64,000 bases of DNA from Ramlibacter ginsenosidimutans (GTDB lineage Bacteria > Pseudomonadota > Gammaproteobacteria > Burkholderiales > Burkholderiaceae_C). A program made the translations under genes and the position numbers. Below, piece by piece: positions 27,965-37,322 of this stretch; the stretch's first letter is position 1, and every line of letters starts with the position of its first letter. The stretch spans positions 806,001 through 870,000 of the forward strand of contig NZ_JAEPWM010000001.1 in the NCBI RefSeq assembly GCF_016654015.1, in the 5' to 3' direction. The notes beneath the pieces are model-generated. The model was not told the origin of the DNA, did no database searches, and saw only the letters and a program-made list of their open reading frames with translations.

Positions 27965-30468
27965 CGTGCGCCCTCCAGCATGGCATCGCCCAGTGCATTC
28001 GTCGCGAGAACCCGTCCTGCCAGCGGCGCGCCGGGCCGGTGCCGGTGCAGGTCCAGCTCGCGCTGGCCGCCGGGAGGCAGGTGGAAATGCGAGTCCTGTG
28101 CAGTCCAGCCAGGCACTTCCACCTGCACGTCCACGGCGATATCGCGCGCGCTGACCACGACCCGGGCGACATCGCCCCCGACGCGCAGCACTTGTCCCGT
28201 CAATCCGATCTCCGGTCGCGGCCGGGCCAGCAATGCGGCCAGCCCGGCGGGGAAGCTCACCGCTTCCGCGAGCGATCGTCCGTCCGGCGTGCACAACGTG
28301 CCAAAGAGCGCATCGCACGGCGCCGGACCGAAGCGGTACGCATGATTGAGGTCGATGAACTGGCCCAGCACGTCGACACAGGAGAGCGTGAGCCCGCCGC
28401 GTGCCGGCACTTCGACCTCCTGCTCGCCCTGCGCGATGCGAACGGCGGGGTCGCGCCACGCCTGGATCTGCAGCCGCGCGCGCACGGGGGACGCGCCATC
28501 GTTGACGACGTGCACGGCAACGCCGTTGCCGCCTTCGTCGGTGAACGAGAGGGCCAGCGGTTGCCAGGCGCGCCGCAGCGCATGCCAGCCGGACTTGGGC
28601 AATCCCTGGTCGTCCAGCACGCCCCAGCCCGCGCCGGCCCACAGGTCACGCAGGAACAGGAGCAGCGCGCCGCCACAGGCAGAACCCGGCCGGCGCCACT
28701 CGCCGAACGCGGCCTCCATGGCCTGCGCGACGGCGAGCCGCCCCAGAGCCAGGTAGCGCTCGTGGTCGGAGTGGCGCAGCCGCGCGGGATCGACTGCGAA
28801 GAGACGCTGCACATAGTGGTCGCGCACGTCGTCGAAGTCCCAGCCCGCGCCCAGGTCGCGCGGCGAGCGCTGCTTCCACGCCGGGTGGTGCGCGCGCGTC
28901 GCCAGTCCGCCGGGCAGGCGCGACAAGGTGTCCGGCGAGGGCACGCCCGCGAACGCCAGGCATTCGGTGGCGAAGCGCAGCCCGCTGTGCCGCGCGTCCT
29001 CCAGCGGCCGCTCGTAGGCGCCCACGCCGTAATAGGAAGTGGTGCCGCAACTGGCGATATGCGGAAAGGCGCCGCCGTGTGCGCTGGACGGCCAGTAAGG
29101 CACCTGCGGCGCCTGCGCCGCGCACAGTTCGCGCAGGTCGACGTGGAAGAAGCGCGGCTGCCAGAGCTCGCGCGGAGCGCCCCACATCGCGGCCTGCTGC
29201 TCCACCTCGCTGTTGCCGCACAGGACGGCCAGGCAGGGATGGCTGCCAAGCCGCCGCAGCTGCTCGCGCGCCTCCGCCAGCGCATCCGCTGCGAACGCCT
29301 CGTCCTGCAGCGGGTAGTCCATGCTCGCGAACATGAAGTCCTGCCACACCAGCAGGCCGATCTCGTCGCAGGCCGCGTAGAACGCATCCTCTTCGTACAC
29401 CGTGGTGCCGGCCAGCCGCAGCATGTTGAGGCCGCCGTCGCGGGTCTGCGTGAGCGCCGCGTGCAGGGCCTCGGGCGTGGCGCGCAGGCTCACGGGATCG
29501 AGCGGCGTCCATCCGGCACCGCGGCAGAACACGAGTTCCCCGTTCACGCGCACGGCGAAGCCGTCGTTCCCTGTATCGATCTCGATGCGGCGAAAGCCCG
29601 TGCGCCCCAGGGCGACACGGCGCAAGCGGCCGCTGCGTTCCTGCCATGCGAGCGCGACGTCGTAGAGCGCCGGCTCGCCATGCGTGTGCGGCCACCACAG
29701 CGCTGGCGCGTCGATCACGAGCTCCGCGGTCCAGGAACCGTCGCGCGCGATGGCGACCGCCGTGCGCCATTCGCGGCCCTCGCGCGCCACCACCAGCTCG
29801 GCCGATTCGATGTCCCCGCAGGATGCGCGGGGCGCCTCGACGTCGAGGCGCACGCGGCCCTGGCGATCGTGCAGCGTGGCTTGCAGGCGCGACGTGGGCG
29901 CATCGCGCTCCTCGGCCAGCCACACGTCACGCCACGGACCCACCGGCGGCGCCGGCGGCGACCAGCCGGGTGTGCGACCGAGCAAGGTCGTGCGCAGCCA
30001 TCGCAGTTGCTGGTTGGGCAGCATGGGGGTGCGCCAGCGCGGACGTGGCCGGCGCAGCGCGAGCTCGGGGGCGAGCGCGGCGCAGTGGATCCGCAATTCA
30101 GCGGGCCCGTCGTGCCAGCGGCCTGCGAGCGGCACGCGATGCGAGCGGTACATGTTCCGACTCGCGAACAGGGGCTCGCCATCCAGCGTGACGGTCGCGA
30201 GGGTGGCCAGTCCATCGAACACCAGCAGGGGCGCCTGCAGGTGCTCCGGGCGGGCGATGCGTGCCGAGAACCACCAGTCCGATGCATCGAAGTCCAGCGC
30301 CGGCCCGTCCAGCGACCAACGCCCGGCATCGCGCAAGGCGGCGGCAGCGGTTTGCGCGCGAGCGCTGGCGATCCACTCGGAGGAGCCCTCCCCCGGCGCG
30401 GGTGCACCCGGCTCCGTGCGCGCGACGCGCCAGGCCGTCACTTGCATGCGCTCGGCGCCGGGTGCCAC
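27961..30468 (-). CDS. Glycoside hydrolase family 2 (beta-mannosidase-like)
   Basis: The product is 835 residues. The order fits GH2: a sugar-binding jelly roll (about 40-190, SLDGPALDFDASDWWFSAR), immunoglobulin-like domain (about 195-300), TIM barrel (about 305-620) and C-terminal beta domains. The acid/base Glu421 lies in CLAVLCGNSEVEQQ and the nucleophile Glu502 in LRFATECLAF, matching the beta-mannosidase branch. There is no signal peptide, so it should act in the cytoplasm. A GTG start with TGAGGA upstream begins 8 bp after the carrier-protein stop. A hydrolytic enzyme in a carrier-protein operon is unusual; it may trim or transfer a sugar on the product. Confidence 0.88.
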
Positions 30469-30476
30469 GCGAGTCC

Positions 30477-30734
30477 TCAGGCGGCGCCGAGCTCGCCGAG
30501 CGCGTGTTCGATGGAGTGGATGGTCCGGAACACATTGCGATTGAGCATGTGGTCCGGGAACTCCACATCGAACTCGCCCTCGAGCGCGAGCATCACGTTG
30601 ACGCTCGCGTGGGAAGTCATCCCCGATTGGTACAGGTCCGCATCAGGCGACAGCTGGTCGGCATCGACACCAAGCCGGCCGTGGTCGCGGAGGACGCGGC
30701 GGATGGAGGTTTCGGCATGTTGCAGTGTTGTCAT
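30477..30734 (-). CDS. Acyl/aminoacyl carrier protein
   Basis: The product is 85 residues, the size of stand-alone carrier proteins. The phosphopantetheine site is Ser41 in YQSGMTSHASVNVML, and the acidic helix LALEGEFDVEFPDHML follows, typical of ACPs. It differs from housekeeping AcpP, which has the DSL motif. It lies between an AcpS-type transferase and the GH2 gene, across a short divergent promoter from an amino acid:carrier protein ligase, so it is the likely acceptor of an activated amino acid. Confidence 0.92.
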   Translation of the reverse strand: MTTLQHAETSIRRVLRDHGRLGVDADQLSPDADLYQSGMTSHASVNVMLALEGEFDVEFPDHMLNRNVFRTIHSIEHALGELGAA

Positions 30735-30763
30735 GACGTGAATTCTTCGTCACGACCGCTGTG

Positions 30764-31204
30764 CTACGTGTCAGACAGGACCGCAACCACAGCAGCAGCG
30801 TAATCGCCGTCATGGCTCAAGCAGACGAGCAGGCGGGTGCCTCCTCGTGACGCCAGCGCGGTCGCAGCCTTGCCGTGCAGTGCCATGGAACAGCTGCCGT
30901 CTTCCTGCCGGGCAACTTCGATCTCGCGCCAGTCCACCCCGGTATTGCCGAGCGAAAGCGCCTTGATGGTGGCCTCCTTGGCCGCGAAGCGTGCGGCCAG
31001 CCGCTCCGCGCGCAGGCCCGGCGCACTGCGCGCGTACGCGGCTTCTGCCGGCGTGAACAGGCGATCCTCGAAGCGTTCGCCGAAGTTGCTCAGCGACTCT
31101 TCCATGCGAGGGATGTGCACGACGTCGAGCCCCAACGCAAGAACGTTTCCACCCGATCCGGCCAGTCCGGCCGAAACCGCGCTGATGAGCTTGTCTGTGT
31201 GCAA
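30764..31204 (-). CDS. Holo-ACP synthase-type 4'-phosphopantetheinyl transferase
   Basis: The product is 146 residues. The AcpS signature residues are present: Asp27 in ALGLDVVHIPRM and Glu77 in RFAAKEATIKALSLG, which bind Mg2+ and CoA. It should convert the adjacent apo-carrier protein to its holo form. An N-terminal extension of about 20 residues precedes the usual AcpS start; the TTG at 31204 has GAGG five bases ahead. It opens the minus-strand operon. Housekeeping acpS normally sits with pdxJ, so this is a second, dedicated enzyme. Confidence 0.88.
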   Translation of the reverse strand: MHTDKLISAVSAGLAGSGGNVLALGLDVVHIPRMEESLSNFGERFEDRLFTPAEAAYARSAPGLRAERLAARFAAKEATIKALSLGNTGVDWREIEVARQEDGSCSMALHGKAATALASRGGTRLLVCLSHDGDYAAAVVAVLSDT

Positions 31205-31279
31205 TTTACCCTCGGTTCACCCCACGGCAACTTACCGCAGTGCTATGGTTCCGCGACAAGTTTACGGTCCTGGAGGCAC
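31205..31279. promoter_or_regulatory. Divergent promoter region of the carrier-protein cluster
   Basis: Only 75 bp separate the AcpS-type gene from the acyl-CoA dehydrogenase gene, which read outward. Both operons must start here, so shared regulation is likely. TTACCCTCGG and CTTACCGCAG are loosely similar but I see no firm operator or -35/-10 pair. Confidence 0.5.
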
Positions 31280-32470
31280 ATGCAAGACATGAATTCCTCG
31301 CCTGCAACAGGCTTTGCGCAGCTCCTCGCTGCCGTGCGAAAGGTCACCCAGGACGTCGCCGCCGCGCACGCCGACGACGTCGACGCGAAGGCGCGCTTTC
31401 CCATCGAAACGCTGGCCGGCCTGCGCGAGTACGGCGTGCTGTCCGCTGCTGTGCCACGCGAGCTCGGCGGTGCGGGCTGCAACCTGCAGGAGCTCTCGCA
31501 GTTGTGCGCCACGCTCGCGCAATCGTGCGGGTCCAGCGCCATGGTGCTGGCCATGCACTACATCCAGCTGGCCTGCATCGCGCGCCACGGGATGGACAGC
31601 GAATGGTGGCGCACCTACCTGCGCGACCTGGTGCGACGACAGGACCTGCTGGCGTCCATGACCTCGGAAGTTGGTACGTTCGGTGACACACGGTCCAGCG
31701 TCTGTGCTGTACGGCGCAGCGACGGCCGCTTCCGGCTCGACAAGGACGCCACCACGGGCTCGTACTGCGCCCATGCGGACGCCATTCTCGTCACCTGCCG
31801 GCGCGACGAGGACGCCGCACGCAGCGACCAATTGCTCGTGCTGGTGAAGCGCGAGGACGCGAAACTCACCCAGACCTCCACCTGGGACACCATGGGCATG
31901 CGGGGCACCTGCAGCCCGGGATTCAAGCTCGAGTCCGCCGGCGACGAGGCGCAGATCCTGCCGGCACCCTTCGCCGACATCTCGGCGCAGACCATGGTGC
32001 CCTACTCGCACGTGCTGTGGTCGTCGCTGTGGTGGGGCATCGCCGCTGGCGCGCTGAACAAGGCCGCCAACTTCGTGCGCGGACAGGCGCGCCAGAACCC
32101 GGGCACGACGCCACCTGCGGCCACGCGGCTGGCCGAGGCCTCGGTGCAATTGCACGGCATCAAGCAGAACTGGCTTGCGGCCGCGCGCGACTTCGATGCG
32201 CTGGGCGACAGCCCCGCCGCGCGCGAGGAGCTGCTGGGCATGGGCTGGGCGCTGCGCCTGAACGAGCTGAAGATCGCCTGCTCCGAAGCGTCGCCGGAGA
32301 TCGTGCAGCGCGCGCTCAAGATCGTCGGCATCCTGGGCTACAAGAACGACAGCCCCTTCGCGCTCGGCCGCCCCTTGCGCGACGCGCTGTCGGGGGCGCT
32401 GATGATTTCCAACGACCGCATCGCGGCGAAGAACGCCTCGATGCTGCTGGTGCACAAGGAGATCGCTTGA
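31280..32470 (+). CDS. Acyl-CoA dehydrogenase-family flavoprotein
   Basis: The product is 396 residues. The fold is shown by RFPIETLAGLREYGVLSAAV, then SQLCATLAQSCGSSAMVLAM and the C-terminal helix bundle (VQRALKIVGILGYKNDSPFA). The normal FAD loop is weakly conserved, as in members that act on carrier-bound substrates. GGAGG lies 3 bp from the ATG at 31280 and 12 bp from an alternative at 31289. Its stop overlaps the ligase start (TGATG). I infer oxidation of an aminoacyl or acyl group on the carrier protein, as acyl-CoA dehydrogenase homologues do for prolyl carrier proteins. Confidence 0.88.
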   Translation: MQDMNSSPATGFAQLLAAVRKVTQDVAAAHADDVDAKARFPIETLAGLREYGVLSAAVPRELGGAGCNLQELSQLCATLAQSCGSSAMVLAMHYIQLACIARHGMDSEWWRTYLRDLVRRQDLLASMTSEVGTFGDTRSSVCAVRRSDGRFRLDKDATTGSYCAHADAILVTCRRDEDAARSDQLLVLVKREDAKLTQTSTWDTMGMRGTCSPGFKLESAGDEAQILPAPFADISAQTMVPYSHVLWSSLWWGIAAGALNKAANFVRGQARQNPGTTPPAATRLAEASVQLHGIKQNWLAAARDFDALGDSPAAREELLGMGWALRLNELKIACSEASPEIVQRALKIVGILGYKNDSPFALGRPLRDALSGALMISNDRIAAKNASMLLVHKEIA

Positions 32471-33384
32471 TGGACGCACGCACTTACGACGTCGACGGCT
32501 TCACCGAGGCGCTGGTGGAACACGGGCTGATGGTGCCCACGGGGATCCGCGGGGCGTGGGGACGGGGCCCGGTGTTCGAGGACATCCTGCGCCGCTTCGA
32601 CGACCTCGTCACGCGCACGGCCGCACCGGACCGTGCGCAGGAGCTGATGTTCCCGCCGATCCTGGCGCGCGCCATGATCGAGAAGCTCGGCTACATGGAC
32701 AACTTCCCGCAGCTGGCGGGCTCCGTGCACAGCTTCATGGGAACCGACAAGCAGGCGCTGGAGCTGTCGGCGAAGGTCCATGCCGGCGAGCGCTGGGAGG
32801 ACATGCTCGCGCCCACCGACGTGATGCTCACGCCGGCGGCGTGCTATCCCGTGTATCCCACCTTCCAGGGGCTGCTGCCCGAGGGCGGCAAGCTCGTCAC
32901 CGTGATGAACTGGGTGTTCCGCCACGAGCCGTCCGACGAGCCGACGCGCCTGCAGCACTTCCGCATGCGCGAGTACATCCGGGTGGGCCGGCCCGACGAG
33001 GTCGTGCAGTGGCGCGATGCCTGGCTGCAACGGGGGCTGGCGCTGCTCGAAGGGCTGGGGCTGCCGGTGCAGAGCGACGTGGCTTCCGATCCGTTCTTCG
33101 GCCGCGCCGGCAGGATGATGGCCGCCGGCCAGGTCGAACAGAAACTGAAGTTCGAGATCCTGTGCCCCGTGATCTCGCGCGAGAAGCCCACGGCGATCTG
33201 TTCGTTCAACTGGCACCAGGACCACTTCAGCTCGGTCTTCCGCATCCGCAGCGCCGACGGCGGCACGGCCCACACGGCCTGCCTCGGCTTCGGGCTCGAG
33301 CGCGTCACCCTGGCGCTGATCAAGCAGCACGGCTACGACCCCGCCGACTGGCCGCAGGCGGTGCGTTCGCAGCTCTGGCAGTGA
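32470..33384 (+). CDS. Amino acid:[carrier protein] ligase (class II aaRS-like)
   Basis: The product is 304 residues. It is a class II aminoacyl-tRNA-synthetase catalytic core without a tRNA-binding arm: motif 2 is WVFRHEPSDEPTRLQHFRMRE (151-168 region) and motif 3 is ACLGFGLERVTLAL. Cys125, Glu168 and Cys271 are placed as the zinc ligands of atypical seryl-tRNA synthetases. This matches the known amino acid:[carrier protein] ligases, which activate Gly or Ala and load it on a phosphopantetheine arm. It is coupled to the dehydrogenase and lies across the promoter from the carrier protein. Amino-acid specificity cannot be read here. Confidence 0.92.
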   Translation: MDARTYDVDGFTEALVEHGLMVPTGIRGAWGRGPVFEDILRRFDDLVTRTAAPDRAQELMFPPILARAMIEKLGYMDNFPQLAGSVHSFMGTDKQALELSAKVHAGERWEDMLAPTDVMLTPAACYPVYPTFQGLLPEGGKLVTVMNWVFRHEPSDEPTRLQHFRMREYIRVGRPDEVVQWRDAWLQRGLALLEGLGLPVQSDVASDPFFGRAGRMMAAGQVEQKLKFEILCPVISREKPTAICSFNWHQDHFSSVFRIRSADGGTAHTACLGFGLERVTLALIKQHGYDPADWPQAVRSQLWQ

Positions 33385-33400
33385 GGGAGAGCCCAGCGCC

Positions 33401-34390
33401 ATGAGCCTCTCCATGCTGGCGGGACTCACGCCCGAAAGCTATCGCCGGCATGCCCTGCATGGCGAGGACGCGGCGTGGCCCGAGAAGAACTGCTACGCCG
33501 ACCTGTGGATCGGCTTCCTGCACACGCTGGGACTCGAGCCGCTCGCGATGCTGCCGTTCACGGTGGCGGTGGACTTCGAGGGCGACCAGTGGACCTTCTT
33601 CAAGCCGCCGCTGGAAGACCTGCGCGCGCTGTACGGCGTCGACGTGCAGGAACTCACCGTGTGGCGGCCGCTGCTGGAGCACGCCCAGGAGCACCTCGCC
33701 GCCGGCAAGCTGATCTGCACCGAGTCCGATGCGTTCTGGCTGCCCGACACGGCGGGCACCGATTACCGCCGCGCGCATGCCAAGACGACCATCCTGATGG
33801 CGCAGCTCGACGTGCAACGCGAGCGCCTGGGCTACTTCCACAACGCGGGCTACCACGAGCTCTCGGGCGAGGACTTCCGCCAGACCTTCCGGCTGGATGC
33901 ACCGGACCCGGCTACCGCGATGCTGCCGCTGTTCGCGGAGCTGGTGCACATCGATCGCGTCGTGCGTCGCGACAGCGAGGAACTGCGCGAGCTGTCATTC
34001 GCCTTGCTGCGCCGTCACCACGCCTGGCGTCCCAGGAGCAATCCGTTCTCCCGGTTCGCGGCGCGGCTCGCACAGGACCTGCCCGCGATGCGTGCGCATG
34101 GGGTGGAGCACTACCACCGGTGGGCTTTTGCTTCCGTGCGGCAGGCGGGCGCGGCCTTCGAATTGCTGGGCGCCCACCTGCGCTGGCTCGCCGCGGACGG
34201 GGACCCGCAGCTGGCGCAGGCGGCCGCCTCGTTCGAGTCGATCGCGCAGGCCAACAAGACGCTGATCCTCAAGGGCGCGCGTGCGGTCGCCACCGGCAAG
34301 CCGCTCCAGGCCGACGAACTGCTGCAAGGCATGGCCGGCGACTGGGAGCAGGGAATGGGGCTGCTGGGGCGCTTGCTGCCGCAGGACTGA
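33401..34390 (+). CDS. DUF1839-family protein
   Basis: The product is 329 residues, soluble, with no signal peptide. ALHGEDAAWPEKNCYADLWIG, TESDAFWLPDTAGTDYRRAH and KTTILMAQLDVQRERLGYFH are recognisable blocks of the DUF1839 family, which commonly accompanies amino acid:carrier protein ligases. The conserved Asn-Cys-Tyr and the DTAGTDYR block suggest a papain/transglutaminase-like or C39-like cysteine active site, so it may be an acyltransferase that takes the aminoacyl group from the carrier. It ends the plus-strand operon and is followed by a strong hairpin. Function is unproven. Confidence 0.82.
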   Translation: MSLSMLAGLTPESYRRHALHGEDAAWPEKNCYADLWIGFLHTLGLEPLAMLPFTVAVDFEGDQWTFFKPPLEDLRALYGVDVQELTVWRPLLEHAQEHLAAGKLICTESDAFWLPDTAGTDYRRAHAKTTILMAQLDVQRERLGYFHNAGYHELSGEDFRQTFRLDAPDPATAMLPLFAELVHIDRVVRRDSEELRELSFALLRRHHAWRPRSNPFSRFAARLAQDLPAMRAHGVEHYHRWAFASVRQAGAAFELLGAHLRWLAADGDPQLAQAAASFESIAQANKTLILKGARAVATGKPLQADELLQGMAGDWEQGMGLLGRLLPQD

Positions 34391-34407
34391 GCTCCCCAGA
34401 CGAAGAA

Positions 34408-34443
34408 GGCACCCGGCCCGGTGTTGCCACCGGAGCGGGTGCC
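34408..34443 (+). terminator. Hairpin terminator after DUF1839 gene
   Basis: Outer stem GGCACCCG (34408-34415) / CGGGTGCC (34436-34443) with inner stem CCGGTG-TTGC-CACCGG (34418-34433) forms a long, stable hairpin 17 bp after the stop. A moderately T-rich tract follows. It separates the cluster from the convergent small secreted-protein gene. Confidence 0.7.
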
Positions 34444-34487
34444 TGCTGGCGTCTGCTTGCTTCTTCAGGACCAGCGGAGGCGGGCGA

Positions 34488-34790
34488 TCAGAAGCTCATT
34501 TCGCCCGAGGGGATCTTCCCCAGGCGCAGCGCCTGCACGGCCTCGGCGCGCACGGCCTGCACCGTCACGGACGACTTCGGCGCAGCGATCACGCGCGAGC
34601 CGTTCGGCTCCTGGCTGCGCGTGGTGGGCACGGTCGCCGCTTCGGCCATCACTTCGGCGCGCGTGCGGCTGCCGGCGGCCTGGATCGCGAACTGGGACGA
34701 CAGCGGCGCATCGTCGGCGCGGGCGATGCTGGAAAAGGCGGAAGCGAGCGCGGCGAGGGTGGTAGCGGCAAACAGGAACTTGGCATTCAT
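34488..34790 (-). CDS. Small secreted protein (DUF4148-like)
   Basis: The product is 100 residues with a signal peptide (MNAKFLFAATTLAALASAFS, cleaved near ARA-DD). The mature part has the TRAEVMAEAATVPTTR pattern typical of the short DUF4148 periplasmic proteins that are abundant in Burkholderiales. Function is unknown. Three direct repeats at 34892-34919 lie about 100 bp upstream, matching those at the promoter of the adjacent two-component operon, so the response regulator probably controls it. Confidence 0.78.
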   Translation of the reverse strand: MNAKFLFAATTLAALASAFSSIARADDAPLSSQFAIQAAGSRTRAEVMAEAATVPTTRSQEPNGSRVIAAPKSSVTVQAVRAEAVQALRLGKIPSGEMSF

Positions 34791-34891
34791 GGCGAGACCT
34801 CTTCATGAGTCGATGGAGACGATGGATCGGTGGGTGCGGGACTCTCCATCCCTTCCCGCTCTCACCGTGTCTCCACTGTAGGTGTCGCCCT

Positions 34892-34919
34892 TTAGCGCTG
34901 GCTTAGCGGTTTCTTAGGT
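34892..34919 (-). promoter_or_regulatory. Direct-repeat operator for the QseB/PmrA-like regulator
   Basis: Three copies of TTAG(C/G)G-like sequence begin at 34892, 34903 and 34914, exactly 11 bp apart (TTTAGCG, CTTAGCG, CTTAGGT). An 11-bp period is the hallmark of OmpR/PhoB-family binding sites such as the PmrA box. The last copy overlaps the stop codon of the sensor kinase gene. The site is about 100 bp upstream of the small secreted-protein gene read to the left. Confidence 0.65.
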
Positions 34920-36287
34920 GGGCGTGAGCGCCGCGGCAGAGAGCGCTTCCACCCGAGCGATGAGCCCGCTGCGGTCCTCGCGATTGCGCAGCGTGAGCCG
35001 CAGGCCGGAGCGCTCCGCGGCCGCCCGCGCGATGGACAGGCCCAGGCCGCTGCCGTTGCTGCCGTTGCCCGGCACGCGGAAGAAGCGGTCGAACACGCGC
35101 GGCAGCAGCTCCTGAGGGATGCCGGGGCCCGTGTCCACCACTTCGACCGCGACGCAGTTCGGCTCGCGCACCAGCCGCACGTCCACCACGCCGCCTTCGG
35201 GCGTGTAGCGCAACGCGTTCTCGATCAGGTTGTCCAGCAGGCTGCGCAGGTCGCCGGCATTGCAGGTCAGCGGGATCGGCGCATTGCCCGCTTCGGGACT
35301 CACGAGCCCCAGGTCGATGTTGCGCTGGTCCGCCAGCCCGATCAGCGTGTTCACGCTCTCGCGCAGCTGCGTGCGCAGGTCCACGATCGCCGGACCGTCG
35401 GCGCCGGCGCTTTCCTGGCGCGACAGGCGCAGCAACTGGTCGACCAGGCGCTGCGCCCGGCGCACGCCGGACTCGAGATGCGCGAAGCGCGCCTCGGCCG
35501 CCTTGCAGGTCATGTCGCTGCGCATGTTCTCCACCTGCAGGCCGATCGCGGCGATCGGCGTGCGCAGTTCATGCGCGGCGTCCTGCACGAAGCGCCGCTG
35601 CGTCGCGAAGGCGTCGCGCAGCCGGCGCAGCAGGCTGTTGAACGAGGTCACCAGCGGCACGATCTCCTGCGGCACGTTGGCCAGCGAGAGCTCGGCGATG
35701 TTGTGTTCGTCCTGCTGCGCGGCCTGCTGGCCGATGTCCTGCAGCGCGCGCGACATCGACCGGGCCACGCCCCACAGCGCGAACATGGCCAGCGGCACCA
35801 TCAGCAGGAAAGGCGCGATGGCCGCGCCGGCGCGCTCGGCGCTCAGCTTGACGCGGAAGTCCTCGCTTTGCAGCACCTGCACCGTGTGCCCGCCCGGCTT
35901 GCTGGAAGGCAGCGTGTACACGCGCCAGGGATGGTCCTGCCGCTCGACGTCATGGAAGCCGGTGCCTTCCTGCAGCGGCAGCGTCGTCTCGGGAAACGAA
36001 GTGACCTGCAGCGAGCCGTCGGCCCCGAAGGTCTGGACCACGTACGAGCCCCACTGGAACACGCGCTCGGCGTTCAGCTGCGGCGGCTGCGGCATCTCGT
36101 TGTTCACCAGGGCGTCCGCGAGCTGCACCATCTGGTCGTCGAGGAACATCCCCACCATGTTGCGGTAGGACCACCAGGAGACCGCCGCCGAGCCCACGCC
36201 CACCAGCAGGAACATCGGGACCAGCCAGAGCATCAGCGCCCTGCGCATCGAGCACATCGGCCCGCTGGGAAAGACATGCCACTTCAT
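34914..36287 (-). CDS. QseC-like sensor histidine kinase
   Basis: The product is 457 residues. An N-terminal membrane helix (about 15-35), a periplasmic domain of about 125 residues, a second helix (about 163-185), a HAMP-like linker, the dimerisation/phosphoacceptor block FVQDAAHELRTPIAAIGLQ and an ATPase domain (DNLIENALRYTPEGG, VDTGPGIPQELLPRVFDRFF, GSGLGLSIARAAAE) are all present. The ATG at 36287 overlaps the regulator stop (ATGA). It is the sensor partner of the regulator at 36284. The input signal is not visible; the architecture is that of QseC/PmrB. Confidence 0.93.
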   Translation of the reverse strand: MKWHVFPSGPMCSMRRALMLWLVPMFLLVGVGSAAVSWWSYRNMVGMFLDDQMVQLADALVNNEMPQPPQLNAERVFQWGSYVVQTFGADGSLQVTSFPETTLPLQEGTGFHDVERQDHPWRVYTLPSSKPGGHTVQVLQSEDFRVKLSAERAGAAIAPFLLMVPLAMFALWGVARSMSRALQDIGQQAAQQDEHNIAELSLANVPQEIVPLVTSFNSLLRRLRDAFATQRRFVQDAAHELRTPIAAIGLQVENMRSDMTCKAAEARFAHLESGVRRAQRLVDQLLRLSRQESAGADGPAIVDLRTQLRESVNTLIGLADQRNIDLGLVSPEAGNAPIPLTCNAGDLRSLLDNLIENALRYTPEGGVVDVRLVREPNCVAVEVVDTGPGIPQELLPRVFDRFFRVPGNGSNGSGLGLSIARAAAERSGLRLTLRNREDRSGLIARVEALSAAALTPT

Positions 36288-36958
36288 GCTGCGCCCTCCA
36301 TGCCGCCGGTGACCCGCCAGCCCAGGCCGCGTACGTTGCGGATCGCATCGGGTCCGAGCTTGCGGCGCATGCCGTGGATCAGGACGTCGACGGCGTTGCT
36401 GGTCACTTCCTCGCCCCAGCCGTAGATGCGGTTTTCCAGTTGCTCGCGCGACAGGATGGCGCCGGGCCGCTCCAGCAGCGCGTGCAGCAGCGCGAACTCG
36501 CGCGCGGAGAGCTGCGAACGCTCGCCCTGCACCAGCACCTCGCGGGTGGTGAGATCCAGCTGCATGGCCGTATTGCCGATCACCGAATGCGCGCTGCCGT
36601 CGCGGCGCCGGATCACCGCGCGCATGCGGGCGAGCAGTTCGCGCATCTCGTAGGGCTTCAGCAGGTAATCGTCGGCGCCCAGGTCCAGGCCATGCACGCG
36701 GTCGTCCACGCCGTCGCGCGCGGTGAGCACGAGCACCGGCGTCGTGTCGCCGCGGCTGCGCGCGTGGCGCAGGACCTCGACTCCATCGCGCTTGGGCAGG
36801 CCCAGGTCCAGCAGCACGCAGGCGTAGTCGCCGTCGTCCCAGGCGCTTTGCGCGAGCAGGCCGTCCTTCACCCAATCGACGGACCAGCCCTGGCCTTGCA
36901 GCGCCTCGCGCAGGCTGTGGCCGATCATCTCGTCGTCTTCGACCAGCAGGACTCTCAT
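36284..36958 (-). CDS. QseB/PmrA-like response regulator
   Basis: The product is 224 residues: receiver domain (MRVLLVEDDEMIGHSLREAL, phospho-Asp in CVLLDLGLPKRDG, Lys in DDYLLKPYEMRE) and an OmpR-type winged helix (LSAREFALLHALLERPGAIL, EVTSNAVDVLIHGMRRKLG). The ATG at 36958 has AGGAGGG upstream. It is co-transcribed with the kinase. Direct repeats at 37044-37059 suggest that it controls its own operon. It is divergent from the pilus operon, which it may also regulate. Confidence 0.94.
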   Translation of the reverse strand: MRVLLVEDDEMIGHSLREALQGQGWSVDWVKDGLLAQSAWDDGDYACVLLDLGLPKRDGVEVLRHARSRGDTTPVLVLTARDGVDDRVHGLDLGADDYLLKPYEMRELLARMRAVIRRRDGSAHSVIGNTAMQLDLTTREVLVQGERSQLSAREFALLHALLERPGAILSREQLENRIYGWGEEVTSNAVDVLIHGMRRKLGPDAIRNVRGLGWRVTGGMEGAA

Positions 36959-37322
36959 TGGGGCCCTCCTTGCCGGGGGGCGGAACGTAGCACGCAAGAC
37001 ATGGCATCTCTCCGGATCGGGACTCAAGCGTAGGTCTATTTTGTTAGCAGGCCATTAGCGACCACGCCCCGGAGGTGCTGCGAAAGCGCTACGCCAGCGC
37101 CCTTCCCGCCCGTCGCAGCCCGACGGCCGCCCGTCCCCGGATGGACAGCAAGGCGCCGGCAAGTGTGACAAACACGCCACTTCTCGCCCCTCACCCCTTC
37201 GCAAGTCTTTGATTTCCCTGACGCGGGAGGTTGCGATCGTTCGCGAGCCGCTTACAGTTGAGCCGTTGTTAGGTAAATCACGTAACCCTCTATTGAGGAG
37301 ATCCCGTAAAGGAGTCGTTGAG
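36959..37322. promoter_or_regulatory. 364-bp divergent region, two-component system / pilus operon
   Basis: No gene is supported here. The left part holds the TTAGC-N6-TTAGC direct repeat (TTAG at 37044 and 37055, 11 bp apart), placed to regulate the response-regulator gene. The right part contains GTTGTTAGGTAAATC near 37265-37279 and a good ribosome binding site (AAAGGAGTC) ahead of the pilin ATG at 37323. Pilus promoter elements are not clear. Confidence 0.55.
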
